From Phaseolus vulgaris (taxonomy: Eukaryota; Streptophyta; Magnoliopsida; Fabales; Fabaceae), in NCBI RefSeq assembly GCF_000499845.2, contig NC_023757.2, positions 38,339,314 to 38,403,313 of the forward strand: a stretch of 64,000 nucleotides of DNA, given 5' to 3'. The notes below the pieces were generated by a model, which saw only the letters and a program-made list of their open reading frames with translations, was not told the origin of the DNA and searched no databases. The stretch's first letter is position 1. Each line of letters starts with the position of its first letter. A program made the translations under genes and the position numbers. Of the stretch, positions 35,135 through 47,900 are shown piece by piece.

Positions 35135-36600
35135 TGTTAGGTCGAGTAAAGTTAGCATCGGTCAGACTCAGGTAAGGTTGAGTTGGATTGGGTCAAAGTT
35201 ATGCAATGTTTGTCAAAAACAAGTTGGACTGGGTAACACCAAAGTCAAGCTAGGCTAGGTTAGGCTAAGTCAGGTTAGGGTTATGTGGGGTCGAGTTGGA
35301 TCAGGCTCATGTCAAGTTGAATCAAACTAATATAACATGGGCCCAAGTTAAGTCATGTCAACTCGGGCCAAGGTCAAACCGAGCTAGCTCGAGCTAGACT
35401 CAGGTTGGGATGAGTCAAACCAAACATAGTTCAAGCCAAGTCGATATGGACCTAGGTCAAGCCAAGTCGTGGTTGGCCAGATTGTGCTAAGTCTGCCTAA
35501 GCCCATGTTGAGCCGAATTGACTCACATTTAGTTAAGATGGGCTAGGTACAGGTCAAGTCCAGTATGGTCCAAGTTGGGTTGGGCCAAAGTTCGACTAAG
35601 ACTGACCGAGCCAGGTCGAATTGGGTCTGCAATGGGTTAAGAAATAAGATCGATGCCATGTCAAACTAACTTGGGTTGATCCATGTTAAGTCGAGCAGAG
35701 TCAACATGGGCCCAAGTCAAACCGATTCGTCTCCAACCCATGTCAAGATGAGTTGGCCTGAACATAGCTTGAGGTGAGTTGGACTAGGCCCATGTAAGTC
35801 TAGTCAAACCAAGCCTAAGTTGAGTCGAGTTGGGGCGAACTCACATTCAATAGAGTTATGAGAGGCCCAAGTCATTTCGAGTCTGATCAAGGCTAGGTCG
35901 GATTGGGTCCAAGTCAAGCTAAGTCAGCCCCAAACCCAATTTGAGATGAGTTAGTCCAGACCTAGGTCAAATCGAGTTTGGTCAGGTCCAAGTCCAAAAC
36001 GAACTAAGCTAGATCAAATCGTGTTAAGTCCATTTTGGACCGAGAAATGGAGCCCACATTAGGTTGGGTCTATGTCAAATTGAGTTGGGTCGATCCAACA
36101 TGAGGTTGAGATGAGTTTGCCAAAGTCTAAGTCGACCCAAGTTGAGGCGAGACCACATTTAACCAAGTTGGGCCAAGCCAAGGTCGGGTCAAGTTCAATT
36201 GTGACCAGATCAGATTGGGGCCAAGTCGAGCCCAATCTAGTTGGTTCCATGTTGAGCCAATCTCAAGTAGAACTGAGACAAATTGGGCCAAGTTGAGTTG
36301 GGCTTATCTTGGATCGAGACATTAGACCTACATTTGGTTGGGGTAGTGTTAGGCAAATTTGGGTTGATCACATGTCAGGTCTAGCTAGGTCGGTTTAGGT
36401 CTAAGTCGAGTTGAGTCGATCATGCCTCATGTTCAATCGAGTTGGGTTGGGCCTAGATCAGGTAGTCTAATCGAGACCAAGTTTGACTTAGTCCGATTGA
36501 GATCAAGTCTGACCTAACCCAGATTAAATTGAGTCTTGATCGGGTCTAACCTTGGTAGGATTGAGATGGACTGAATTAAGTCAAGTTAGACTCATATTAG
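35135..36600. repeat. Degenerate short-period repeat block, relatively GC-rich
   Basis: About 1.5 kb made of endlessly varied short words such as CAAGTCGAG, GAGTTGGG, GGGCCAAG and TTGGGTC. It is clearly richer in GC than its flanks. No exact period is visible by eye; units of roughly 10-25 bases seem to have been shuffled and mutated. Stop codons occur throughout and no protein family is recognisable. The block starts and ends abruptly against AT-rich DNA. Confidence 0.75.
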
Positions 36601-38037
36601 ACAAAACATCATACGTGCATAAAATCAAGATTATGTTAATAAGTTAGGTTGATCTCACATCAAATCAATCACACTTCAAATTTAATCCAATTGAGAAAGT
36701 AAAATTAATTTATATTTAATCTAATTTAAATTAAATTAAAAATCTAAATTAATTTTATCTAGTGAAAGTAGATCCAAAATTTAGATTCAATCTATTTCAT
36801 CTAAATTTAACAATTCATAATGTTAAGGGTAAATTACTTTTTTTTAAACGTAGTTCAGGAGTAAACTACTCTTAAACTATAATCCCTAAATTTCTTAACT
36901 TTATAATAGATCGAAGTAGTAACCCACACAAAGAGTAAAGTCTTAGAACAAGTTTTTTCTTCTTTATTGTTGAATTCTTAAAATATATCTCTCACTCGCA
37001 TGATACACTCGGTTATACATTAACTTTTTTTTAAAAAAAGTATTATTGTGAAATCGAAAAAAAATATTCTAAACTAATACATGAGAGTCATTAAATTTGA
37101 GTTTTAAGACTCTGTACAAACTATTCAAACCCCCATTGGATTGAACATAGTAAATTCTAAGTATGAGTTAATATTCAAGTCTCATTTACCAGTATTGTTA
37201 AAAAATTTAAAACAAAATAATAAAGTACTAAAATAGAAAATTTGATTTGAAGTTAAACTTAAAGAGTGATTTTTATATGTTTGGTGGTGAGTCACTGTCA
37301 AGTCTAATGCTACGTTTTTCTTATTTTCTGATTGATGTTTTGATTCCCTGGTCTGAATGAAGATGATTTGTTAATGTTTTTTTTAGGTGGGATTGTTGGA
37401 TCCAGTTAGGTGAGTTGGTTTTAAGAGTATGGTAGAATGGTTTGGATTTGGATAGTGAAGGTTTAGGGCTTCAGTTTTTTTTTTATACGTGTTGAACTAT
37501 ATTTGAAGTGGTTCACATTTATTGACTTTTTATTACCGATAAAAAAAATGTTTTTTTATATGCTTTAATACCTTTTAATTCTTTAAATTTAGACTATTTT
37601 TTTTCTTAAATTAAAAAATAATATTTTTAGCTTCTTTAATTTATAAATATTTGTTTTAATCGGTATTGCCAAACACCCATTAAAAATATCGTATATAAGA
37701 ATAACTCACTTTGATTTTGTATTTTTATTTTCAACAACATTTAAAACAAACTTTTTCCAAAATACAGGAATTAAAAATAATAATTTTAAATTTGAAAGAC
37801 AAAAAACATATTTGAATAATTTTTATATTACAATTTGGGACACTTGAGTTCTTTTGTTTTCCAAAATATTGTGCATGAAAAGAAAACAAAAATGACAGAT
37901 AGTTTTAGTGTTATGCTTAAAGAAAAACACTTCTGAGTAGTTCTCGAACTTCAAGCAAGATCCAATCTAAAATAGAATTCTTTTTGTGTTTCCGTTGAGA
38001 GAAGACGAAGCTCTGATAACGCAGACACTTCTTTTCC
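36601..38037. other. Spacer upstream of the methyltransferase gene; possible LINE-like tail
   Basis: Mostly AT-rich. The stretch at about 37320-37556 (GATTCCCTGGTC ... TTATTACCGATAAAAAAAAT) resembles the 3' end of a plant non-LTR retroelement, but I found no clear target duplication. The last part should hold the next gene's promoter. Confidence 0.35.
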
Positions 38038-41000
38038 ATGGCAAATGCATGGAAAAGAGATAAGCCCACCAGACTCCTCTCCCCGAAGTTCCTCTTTTTA
38101 CTCTTCTCTTCCACTCTCCTCCTCCTCTTCTTCTTCGTATTCCTCACCTCGCGTTCCTCAAACCCCTCCACCTCCACCCTCATCGCCCTCAACACCCGCC
38201 TCTCCTTCAATGCAGTCTCCCCCTTCGACTGCTCCGCCTCTCCGCAGGCCCACCCCGTCGTCGCCAACACCGTCGAGGGCGTGCGCTACCCATTCCTCTT
38301 CTCCCTCTCCGATTTTGGAACCCTCCCAGACAAGCCCCACAAGAACATCGTAAGGATGCTCAAAGGGAAGCCCTTTCGCAAGCCCGATATCTCCGTCACC
38401 ATCCAGGACCTGCTCGAGAAGGCCAAGAGCGAGGGCAAGGACGGGTTTGTTGTCGACGTTGGTGCCAACGTGGGTATGGCCTCCTTCGCCGCCTCTGCTA
38501 TGGGGTTTCGCGTTCTGTCGTTCGAGCCTGTGTTCGAGAATTTGCAGAAGATCTGTGAAGGGATTTACTTCAACCGAGTTGCGGATTTGGTCACTGTGTT
38601 CGAGGCCGCTGCGTCGGATCGCATTGGTAACATTACCGTTCACAAGGTCACATTTCTTGCCTTATTTATTTTTTAATTTAATTTTGATGTGCTATTTGTT
38701 GTGCTTGAATTGAATTTTGGTTTCCTATATTATAAGGTGAACTGTGATAAAGTGTTGTAGAAGTAGGCTTGTGTTAGTTGGATACTAGTTTACTTAGCTG
38801 GGAAAGAATAATTTCAAGTGCGTAGAGAGAAAAGTAGAGGAAATTGTTGTTGGTTGAAATAGATAAATTAAGAAAGAACTATTTCTTTAGTTATGAATCA
38901 ATTTATGAAAAAGGCTTTGAGAAGTCACTTCTTCTGAAGTTCTAGTATGGTTTTCCACTTATGCTTTGTTCTCTAAAGAGTGAATCCGAATCAGCTCAAT
39001 GTTTCTGTTAGGACGTTATAGACTTTCATGATAAACTTAGATTTTAATCCTTGGTTGCAACGATGACCATTATGACCTGATACCAGTTGAACCCTTACAT
39101 TGGATCTATTAGCTTCAATCACAATTCAACAAGGAATAGAAGAAAAATGAAAACAAACGAAAAGAGGAATTCAGTAGGGAATGTGACAACAAGGCCACCC
39201 TTCTTTTATTTGACTCTATGAATTAGGAAATTTAAAGACACGAATCAAAAGTAGTGCCTAAAAGATTATCGATTTTGTCTCTAAAGCACATAGTTTAATT
39301 CTCCAATGAGTCAAAACTTCTTACACAATTCAACAAATTACTCCTTACATTATAGACCTAAAACTATTAGACTTGTCTAACTAATTAAACCCACTGGTCC
39401 AACAAGCTATGCGAGAAGCCTACTAACAAAAAATATGTCCAATAAGAGGTCTTAGTTATGCAAACTTGAAAACAGTTAAAAAAAGGTTCAACAAAGATCC
39501 AATACAATATGTATATAATTACCTATCTACTATTTAACACTAAATTTAGCCTCAAATATCTTTCTTAGCTCTATTATTAACATATTTAAATACAATTAAT
39601 AAAGATGTTCCTGAATTTTCTTCTAGTTTAAGAATAGGAAGCAATTAGTGATACTTCAGTTGTAGTCTCTTGTAGTTTATGTTGTAGTCTCTTCAATATG
39701 TTGCAATACTTCAGTTGTAGTTTCTTCTAGTCTCCTGTACATAATGAGGTTATGTATAAATCAGTTAAAGCATATTTTGTAAGTTTTTCTTGAAGTACCT
39801 AACATGGTATGTAAGGCAGGCCCATGGTGCTGTTTGTATGGAACTTTTGTCCAGGATATTTTGCACTCTTGTAGAGAGATAAGGCGAGAGTGTGGTCATA
39901 TTCTCTAAATCATGTGCTACATGAGGCTAACCATTCTTCAGTATGTAGTTTATCAACAAAAGAACATGGCACGTAGGAGGAATAGGATATCCGGGATGTT
40001 TACTTACTGTTTGCGGGATCCTCATGACTTTTCCCTTTCTATGTTATCTGAAAAATCTGCTGTTAGCTTCATAGAACCTATCTTTTTTTGTATTAGTTTT
40101 CTAATATTGTCTTTTACCCACTAAAAAGGTCGTTAAGTTTCCTGTTTGAAGTTATGTTGAAGCTTAAGGACATTCTTTAAATGAGCTGTTTTGGATCATT
40201 TGATGTGACCTTAAGATTTTGACAAACCTGATTAGTTCAGCTAGTTGGGTTGGATGGGGATTCAAATAAGGTCTTAGGTTCAGGTGATGACTTCCAATTC
40301 TGCCCCCACTATCCTCAGATTGCTGATTAAAAATTTAAAATTTTTATTAGAGCAGGTTAGTCCCTGCACATGGCATATTTGGAACGATGGTCTGTTTATC
40401 CATTAGGAAACTTTTTAAAGAGTCAGCTTGTCTGCTTTGGTGGTACAGACTCAGATGTTGCAAGTCTAAAATCTCCTCAGGAACCAGCTTGAAAAGTGGC
40501 CTCCAAATATTTATTATGTTCATTTAGCGATTGATATTGACTGGTTTCTGTAGCATCTTCTAAAAATAATGCACAAGACAGACTGTGCGTTATGCTCGGA
40601 AAAAAAATGTTACAGTTTGAAACGATGCAACAAAAATCTCTCTATTTTTTGTTTTAATCATGGTTGCCAACTCTGAATCCATGATTTTATTTGGAACTTC
40701 CGTTTCTTATGGAAACAAATGGATTTGGGGAGAAAATCTGTAACATCTTACGGTAAGAGTTTTATACCATTAGGTGTAGTCCTCATTGTTTCGGACATGA
40801 AAACTAGAAGGACAAGAAAATGAAATTAATCTATTTAACATTTCAATTTCTGCTTGTCTTTCAATGCTGATTATTGAATTTCTTTATTTTCCAGTTGGTT
40901 GGTAGGTTAGACAACAGTGCGATTTCTGCCACAGGTGCAAAGTTGGCATTTAAGTCCAATGAAGAGATAGCTTTTCAAGTAAGAACTGTTCCTCTTGATG

Positions 41001-41257
41001 AAGTGATTCCGGAATCCGAGAGTGTTCTTCTGCTTAAGATAGATGTTCAGGGCTGGGAATATCACGTTCTAAAAGGAGCATCTAAGTTGCTCTCAAGGAA
41101 AGGAAGCCAAGCCCCATATCTCATATACGAAGAAGATGAGCGCTTATTACAGGCCAGTAATAGCACTGCAAAAGAGATTCGAGATTTCCTCCGTAGTGTG
41201 GGTTATCATGATTGTACCCAACATGGCACAGATGCACACTGCGTCAAAAAGGACTGA
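38038..41257 (+). CDS. FkbM-family (Methyltransf_21) SAM-dependent methyltransferase, membrane-anchored
   Basis: Two exons, 38038-38646 and 40895-41257, joined in phase 0 to 323 codons. The 2248-bp intron begins GTCACA, a poor donor, and ends TTTTCCAG. A basic N-tail is followed by one strong hydrophobic segment (about 18-38), so the protein is probably a type II membrane protein with the enzyme domain in the secretory lumen. SAM-binding motif I is FVVDVGANVG (137-146), followed by LSFEP with the acidic ribose-binding residue (160-164). The second exon has LKIDVQGWEYHVLKGA, the family's other hallmark. The substrate is unknown; family members methylate sugars and other hydroxyls. Exon 1 is strikingly GC-rich compared with exon 2. 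The gene looks intact. Confidence 0.88.
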
Positions 41258-42194
41258 TCGTAATATTGGTTTTCAGTTTTGCAGCCCCTGGATGGAAAAC
41301 CAAGTTATTGCCGGTTGTAATATCAGCAAATTCACGAGTGTTGAATTCTAATGTTGATAGAAACGAGTTATGACGGGTGGCAACTACAACGCTAACTGCA
41401 AGCTGCTTCGTGATCACTATCAGTCCACGAAGTTTGAAATGCACGTGTTATTGGACATACATTACCTTAAATTATGATTCTTGGGTTGGCTTCGTGATCT
41501 TTCTATACAGGCCTTTATTTGTAGGCATTCGTTTAATGTATTCTACAATTATATTATTGAAATCTTTTTATAAAAATTACTTGTATCAACTTCTCACGTT
41601 TGATATATCGTAACCAATTCGGAGCTATGAATATACAGAGAGAGAACTACATCATCAGTGGAAGCCAACACAACTCAAATACTGGGTACTTTTAAATTAT
41701 ACATCTTCCAAAATGAAGTAAAATCACTGGTAAATCTCGAAAGGAATGAGACGAACTATATTCATGTGAAACAAGACTTCAAAATAATTGAATTGTATTT
41801 TTGTGTTGCTGAGGAAACTACATCCGAATTATTTGTTTAACTAAAGCTTTTCTGCTACTTGAAACAGCGAGAACAGTGTTCGTCATCTCAGCACACTAGC
41901 ACAAACAAATAGCAATCCCAACATAAAAGTCTCTTTGCCTGGGCTCCCTCGATTTCAATGGTTTCCGAGACACCCCACTGTAAAACACGTGCATGTAAGA
42001 AACCTTAGAACCACTGTATTCTATGGTATAAGGATCAAATAACCATTTCGGTAGGCATTGATGCTATATGTAAATAAAATGAACAATTCTAAATCCTCCT
42101 GTAATAATATACCAATTCTCATTATCAATTGACGAAACTATTAAATGATTTTTAAGGTATTGATACCTGAGGCTCTAACCACACAGCTCCGTCC
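41258..42194. other. Convergent 3' flanks
   Basis: Space between the methyltransferase stop and the stop of the minus-strand gene. It should contain both 3' UTRs. No further gene seen. Confidence 0.5.
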
Positions 42195-44641
42195 TTAGGA
42201 TTCCTTTGGCCCACTAGTTTTTGAAGGGCCAGCTCTTTCCACCATAGCCTCATAAAGCTGCTTACCATTCTGCATATCAAAATAAATTACCAAGAACAGT
42301 AAAAGAAATGCTAAAGCTTAACGTCTGGAAATGAAATTTATTCTTAGCCATCTCCTATATGTGTATTGGTTGTGCTTGCATCCAAACTGCTTACAAAGAT
42401 TATGGGAAAGAAATGAATTTGTCCTTCGGGCTTTGTTTGCGTCTCCTTGAAATAAACCAAGATAGGGAAGTTCGGCCACCAGAATTCCCAATTAACAAAT
42501 GTTGAGTACCTGCAGCGTATCAAACTAGTTTTTGTTCTACTGTTGTGAAATTCTGGTAAGCGTATACAAGAATCAGGTACTTACTTCCAACGGTTTTCTC
42601 CTCCAACAAAAACATTTTCACCTGATTCCTGGAGCTGTTCACCTATCCTTACCTCCTAAAGCATAAAGTTTGTATACAACTAATATGAATAACTAAAAGA
42701 GACCATAAAAAAACAGCCTGGAATGATGAATATAAAAGTACATGAAGTCATGCACACAGATATAACATGCCGATGAAGTTACATAAACTAGGATGGAAAC
42801 TGAAACTGAATGATAATTGCATATAAATATAAACCAGGTATAAAGTTACAATCGATCAAGCTGCAGAACTCTAGAACATAGTTTGTTTAGTCATGTAGTT
42901 TATCCTTTTGCATCAAGTTGGTGAAATCTAATAATAATCTCGTGCAAGGCTTGATGGAAAAGAGGCAGAGAATTTGCTACCAAGACATAAATGTTTGAAA
43001 CAAAATTGTTCTCAGAAATCACGAGGGTGATTCTCTATTTTTGGTTGTTATGATTTACAATTACAAGGTCCACTTGTTTGTGGGTATAAAGGAACTGAGA
43101 TGGATTCAATTATATAATGGCAAGACATTTTGTGCTCTTAGATTTGAAAAATGAATGGAAAAACTTAACTAGAAACTGCAATATGCATTACAAATTTTAA
43201 ATGTTCCTTAGCAGTAACAATGTAAGTAGTGGACTTTTCTAATTAATTCGAACTAACGAATTTCAACACACTTTTTAGCTGTAATACGACAAAATATAAA
43301 GGTTTTTAAGAAAGTAAATAGTAAAGATTAAGTGCCAAAAAAGTAAAAAATACTATAAATAAACCACAAAGTTTTTGGAGAACTAAGAAGGTAACAAACC
43401 AGAGCATCATCTTCAAAGACAAATCTCACTCTAGTAGTCTGAAGAAATAAGAGACAAATGATAAGAGAAAAAAAGTCAGTTTCTAAAAAGGGAATGGTAC
43501 GTATAATGTAGCTTGTAGCATACAGAGTGAAAAGTCATCAGAAAAGAAAGGTACTTGAGCCATGCTACACCTTTCTTAGTTACACCATCTTTTACTAATA
43601 ATCACCTGGAACAACAGAAGCAATCCAAGGAGACCAACAGGTACTGCAGGTACTAGATTATCTGTGTAAATCAACCCACCAGCAATACCTGATTGAATTT
43701 TAAGCCAGATAAGATTTTGGTATGATAGTGCGGAAGAAAAGGAAAGTAAGACTCGGTCATAATGTTCAAAAGATGTTAAAAGTCTTGTTAAACTCATTTG
43801 AAAAGACTTGAATTCACCTAGTTCCAAAGAACCCAAAACTAAGGCAACATAATGGTCAGTAAGGGTGCTTTTTTTTTCAAATGAAAGAAATTCAATCCTT
43901 TAACAGATTGTGATTAGCCCAATAAATTGGCCACCAACCAAACTATGTAGTTCTAGATAGATTATTCAGCAAAGTCTACAAATTATATACGAAAGTATGG
44001 TGGACTATGGCATGTCCATTTGGTAAGAACAGTATGCACAATCCGCTCAATTATGTAGGATTATACCAAGTCATTATCCTCAGCTACAGATAAAATCTAT
44101 ACAGTAAGCATTATGCTTACTTGAAAGTCCAAAACTATGTGGTAAGACACATACAAATAAAGAGAGAATCAGTAACCACCGAGTAGCACAATTGAAATCC
44201 TATAATCTGGTTCAGGAATCACAGTCTCTCTGTTCCTCACGGACCTCACCTTCCTTCCAAGCTGTCAACAAAGAAATGCTAAAGTTACAACTACACCAAG
44301 ACTTCAAATATATGCAAACCACATTATAAGCACTGTTAAATGAATTGACAGAGAAAACAGAAAGGGTGAAGTGGCAACCAGTGAGTGAACAACAAGACGT
44401 TTTCCATGGCTTCTAGCTATTTGTCTCCCACAGAAACTTGGATTGCACACAACTTGGCCACGAAATGAAGTTCTGAAAGCACTCGTGTAACCAATATTTT
44501 CCCTCTCTAAAATAACAAAGAAAACATAATAATAAAAACCAACACCAGAACCAAATTTTCCCACGAGTATCTTCGTGAGAATATACACACTTTATTGAAA
44601 AGGGAATGCGAATTTGGACAAAACTGACAAAGAACAGCCAT
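42195..44641 (-). CDS. Plastid-targeted DUF3119-like protein
   Basis: Eight exons on the minus strand: 44641-44591, 44504-44379, 44261-44180, 43688-43606, 43438-43400, 42655-42585, 42509-42395 and 42269-42195. Lengths sum to 642 bp (213 codons) with all phases consistent. The N-terminal 60 or so residues are Ser/Arg-rich (TSAFRTSFRG), like a transit peptide. A hydrophobic hairpin follows (YRISIVLLG, NLVPAVPVGLLGLLLLFQ), then a soluble part with VRFVFEDDAL, ENVFVGGENRWK, FWWPNFPILVYFKET and IHFFPIIF. This layout fits the cyanobacterial/plastid family I recall as DUF3119; that name is from memory. Function unknown. The exon 1 donor (GTGTGT) and the exon 2 acceptor are the least certain junctions. 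Confidence 0.75.
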
Positions 44642-44950
44642 GAATCTGCCGAAATTGCACGCAATTAAGCTTACTTTGGGAGGGAAGAAAGAGGTGTACG
44701 GACAGCAGAGTGCTCGCCATTTGTTTGTGTTTCACAAAATCCATGTCCTTGTTTTATGCACACAAAAGAAGGATTTTACCAAATTGCCCACTATTCATTG
44801 CAACACGTCCAAGGGCGTTAAAGTAATGAAAGCACGATATTTACCCACAAATTCTAAGACCTTATCTGCTCAAACTCGTATTAGTTGAGCTCACTCCTTC
44901 AGACCAAACTTGGCAACACTGTTTGATATTTTGGATCCCTCTGGTTGAGA
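44642..44950. promoter_or_regulatory. Shared head-to-head promoter region
   Basis: Only 309 bp separate the ATG of the minus-strand DUF3119-like gene (44641) from the ATG of BSD2 (44951). Both genes must draw their core promoters and 5' UTRs from this interval. I see no convincing TATA box on either side. This fits the TATA-less promoters common for plastid-protein genes. Confidence 0.6.
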
Positions 44951-47900
44951 ATGTCGCACTCTCTTTGTTTTGCTCCTATTTGTTCCTTGGAATCCCCAAA
45001 GAAACCTGGTATTAATAACTCTCTCTGTTTGATTGTTCTTTCTTGGGTTTTGCGGTGCTTATACAATTGAATGAGAATTTGTATCACTTTAATAGGGACA
45101 GTTATCGGTAATTCGGTTACCCGAAAGGCTTTTGGGATGAAGGAAGCGTGTCAGAGTTCTAAAGTTCCAAGTTTTCAGTCTTTGAAGGTTAAGGTGAGAA
45201 TTTTAAATTAGTTTTAGCATCCCATTTACAAATAAGGTGCTTTGTATTCAGTTTTCTTTCTTGTTTTTTGTGTCATCATGGTAGCATGTGTACATCTGTT
45301 TGGTCACTTTGGTGTACCATTCATTTTTGGTTTGAGATGTGTGGTTCATAGGCTGAAAGTTTTGTCCAGTAACATTTGGAAAAAAAAGTGCTAAGAAATG
45401 GGATATGGCACATGTAACTTGCTCATGCGTTAAATATATGTGCTTTCTGCTATTGTGTTTCGCAATGCATAATTGCATATACTTTGAATCCCTCTCTGAT
45501 TTCTTTTTAATGCAGGCTACAGAAGATAAGAGTCAAAAAACAAAAACTAGGAGCATTGTTTGTTCTGATTGTGAGGGGAATGGTAAGTGAAAATGTAGAA
45601 TTTTAATTTCAATTTTTAAGATTTTTTGCAGCTTTCTTATTCTTTGTTCAATGATGGTTCAGATTAGTTAGAGCCTTTGTATGATATCATACCGCAATTG
45701 CTAGCTTTATACGAAATTCAGAACAGGAAAACCTTAGACCTCGCGAACATTTAGATTGTCCAGTGCTTCTTGTTTTCTTGAGAAATTTTACACCTTCCCT
45801 TAAAAATTGTTGTGTCAATAGCGAAGGCAATGTCTTTAAAATCTATAAACTTTTAAAGCCTACTAACAAGATTGTTTCCCATTTGAGTGAAAACCATGCA
45901 CCAAATACTGATATTGCCATAAAATTTCTCACAAAGTCACACCGTTCCAGTGGGGATGTAGCATATCCTCTTAGTAAGAAACCCAATTAGTCTGGAGGTA
46001 TGTTCACGCTTATTATGTTTCAGTTAGCTATTACTGATGATGGTTCTCTACTATGCATTTACATTCACAACATCCGGGGCATAAAGGAAATCATCTCTCA
46101 AGCAAATGGTGGAACTGGTGACTGATTCAAACAGATGAAAATGTCTATTTAGCACTTGGCTAAATCCTATCTTATTTAGTCTTCTCCTATTTCTGTGTAT
46201 ACCTATTTCTTCATATGCCTTGGGTAGACATGTGAAGGTAGACTTTGACCGGTCTTGGTTTTTATTTGGGCTTGATAGCAAGGTTAAGGCCAAGGCTGGA
46301 AAAATAATACAACAAGATCAGTCCTCATCAATAATTCTTGATGAAGGGTCAGGATTTTTTCCATGCATATTTGAGGCCTGCTTCCAATTTCTTGGAGAGC
46401 TATATTTGAAGTATTTTCTCTCTTTCTACCATTAAAAACATCAGTATTAAACTCACTGGGTTGTTATGTTTTTGCTCAATTGGCAGGTGCAATAATGTGC
46501 ACTCAATGCAAAGGTACTGGCGTTAATTCTGTAGATCACTTCAACGGACAATTTAAAGCCGGTGGATTGTGTTGGCTATGCAGGTAACTGAACCATACCT
46601 CATTCCTTTCCTCTCCCTTTATTTTATCGTGTGAGCCTGTGTGAGTGTGCTTTGTTAAGTATTGTATGGCGAATAAGTATTCATTTATACACATCAATTT
46701 CTATCTCCTCTCCACCTCCTCCAAGAAAAACTATATGCATCATTACCAGTGTTGCTACTAAACTATGCTTGTCAGCAAGGATTAACTAGAGAAGAAATAA
46801 ACAGTCTATCTCAGCCAATAAAAGTCAAGATCGAACTTTCTGAGAACTTTTATTATTGGCATTAGTAGAATATGTAATAGCATAAGATTAAATGATTGTA
46901 CAATATATTAAGAAGTGGACTTTACGTCTAAACTCAACCTCATAAAACCGGCTCATGAGGTTGAGGTTTGCACCCACTTATATACAAGAAAGGCTCTAAT
47001 CTCTAGTCGATGTGGGATCTCCAACACAACCCTTTCATGCCGAGACTGCCAACTCGTGCGTGAGACTATATATTATGGGTGATCCGATAGCGGCCCGATA
47101 GCGGGTGGCACGATAGGCCCAACACAAACACTCGCTAGGATAGGTTCGAAAATGGCTCTGATACCATATTAAGAAGTGGACTTTACGCCTAACTCAACCC
47201 CATAAAACCGGCTCATGAGGTTGAGGTTTGCACCCACTTATATACAAGAAAGGCTCTAATCTCTACTCGATGAAGTTCTTTTCAGTCATATTATCACTAT
47301 TGTTGTCCACATGGGATGAGTATTTTCCTTTTTTTCTTCCCCTCCTTGAAGCTTAATTGGTTCTGTTTAGAACTATAGCAAGTCACTTTGAGTTTTTTTC
47401 CTATTCTAGTTGGGTTTTGGATTCTTTGGCTTGAATGCGGCTGATTCTTTAAAGTTAGTTAGCGTTTGATTTTGGTTGTTCCTTAGTCCAGTTGATATTA
47501 GTGTCTAGCTAGGAGAATGATTTTGTGTATTCCTCTAAAAGTGGTTCTATTTATTTATTTTTTATTGTTGATAAAAAAAAATAAAAAAATAGCAAGTCAC
47601 TTAGCTGCATTTTAATCAGAAAGCAGTATGAAAAATTTAATGTTATTTTGTTCCTTCTCCGTTTGTAATTTTAATCATGTAATATGTTGTTTGTGTGATA
47701 GTTTGTTTCTATAATGGCATTACTTTCAGTAGTCATGATTTTGTTAAATATATTTAAATAAACCCTGCAAAATAGACCACTTGTATAATAGCCATGACAG
47801 ATATGTGTCAAAGGACTTGGGATTATAATTGCCAGTGCCATAGGTTTAGCTTCAATCTAATTCTATACGACATATGTGTTCCTTTCAGGGGTAAAAAAGA

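Noticed and set aside
36059..36296. Overlapping frames on both strands in the scrambled repeat block
   Set aside because: Repetitive words give chance open frames; no domain and no codon bias.
38045..38643. Ser/Pro-rich plus frame and Gly/Glu-rich minus frame
   Set aside because: Out-of-frame shadows of the GC-rich first exon of the methyltransferase.
39030..39450. Possible retroelement trace in the methyltransferase intron (a CTGATACCA motif)
   Set aside because: A single short primer-site-like motif without LTRs or coding remnants is not enough.
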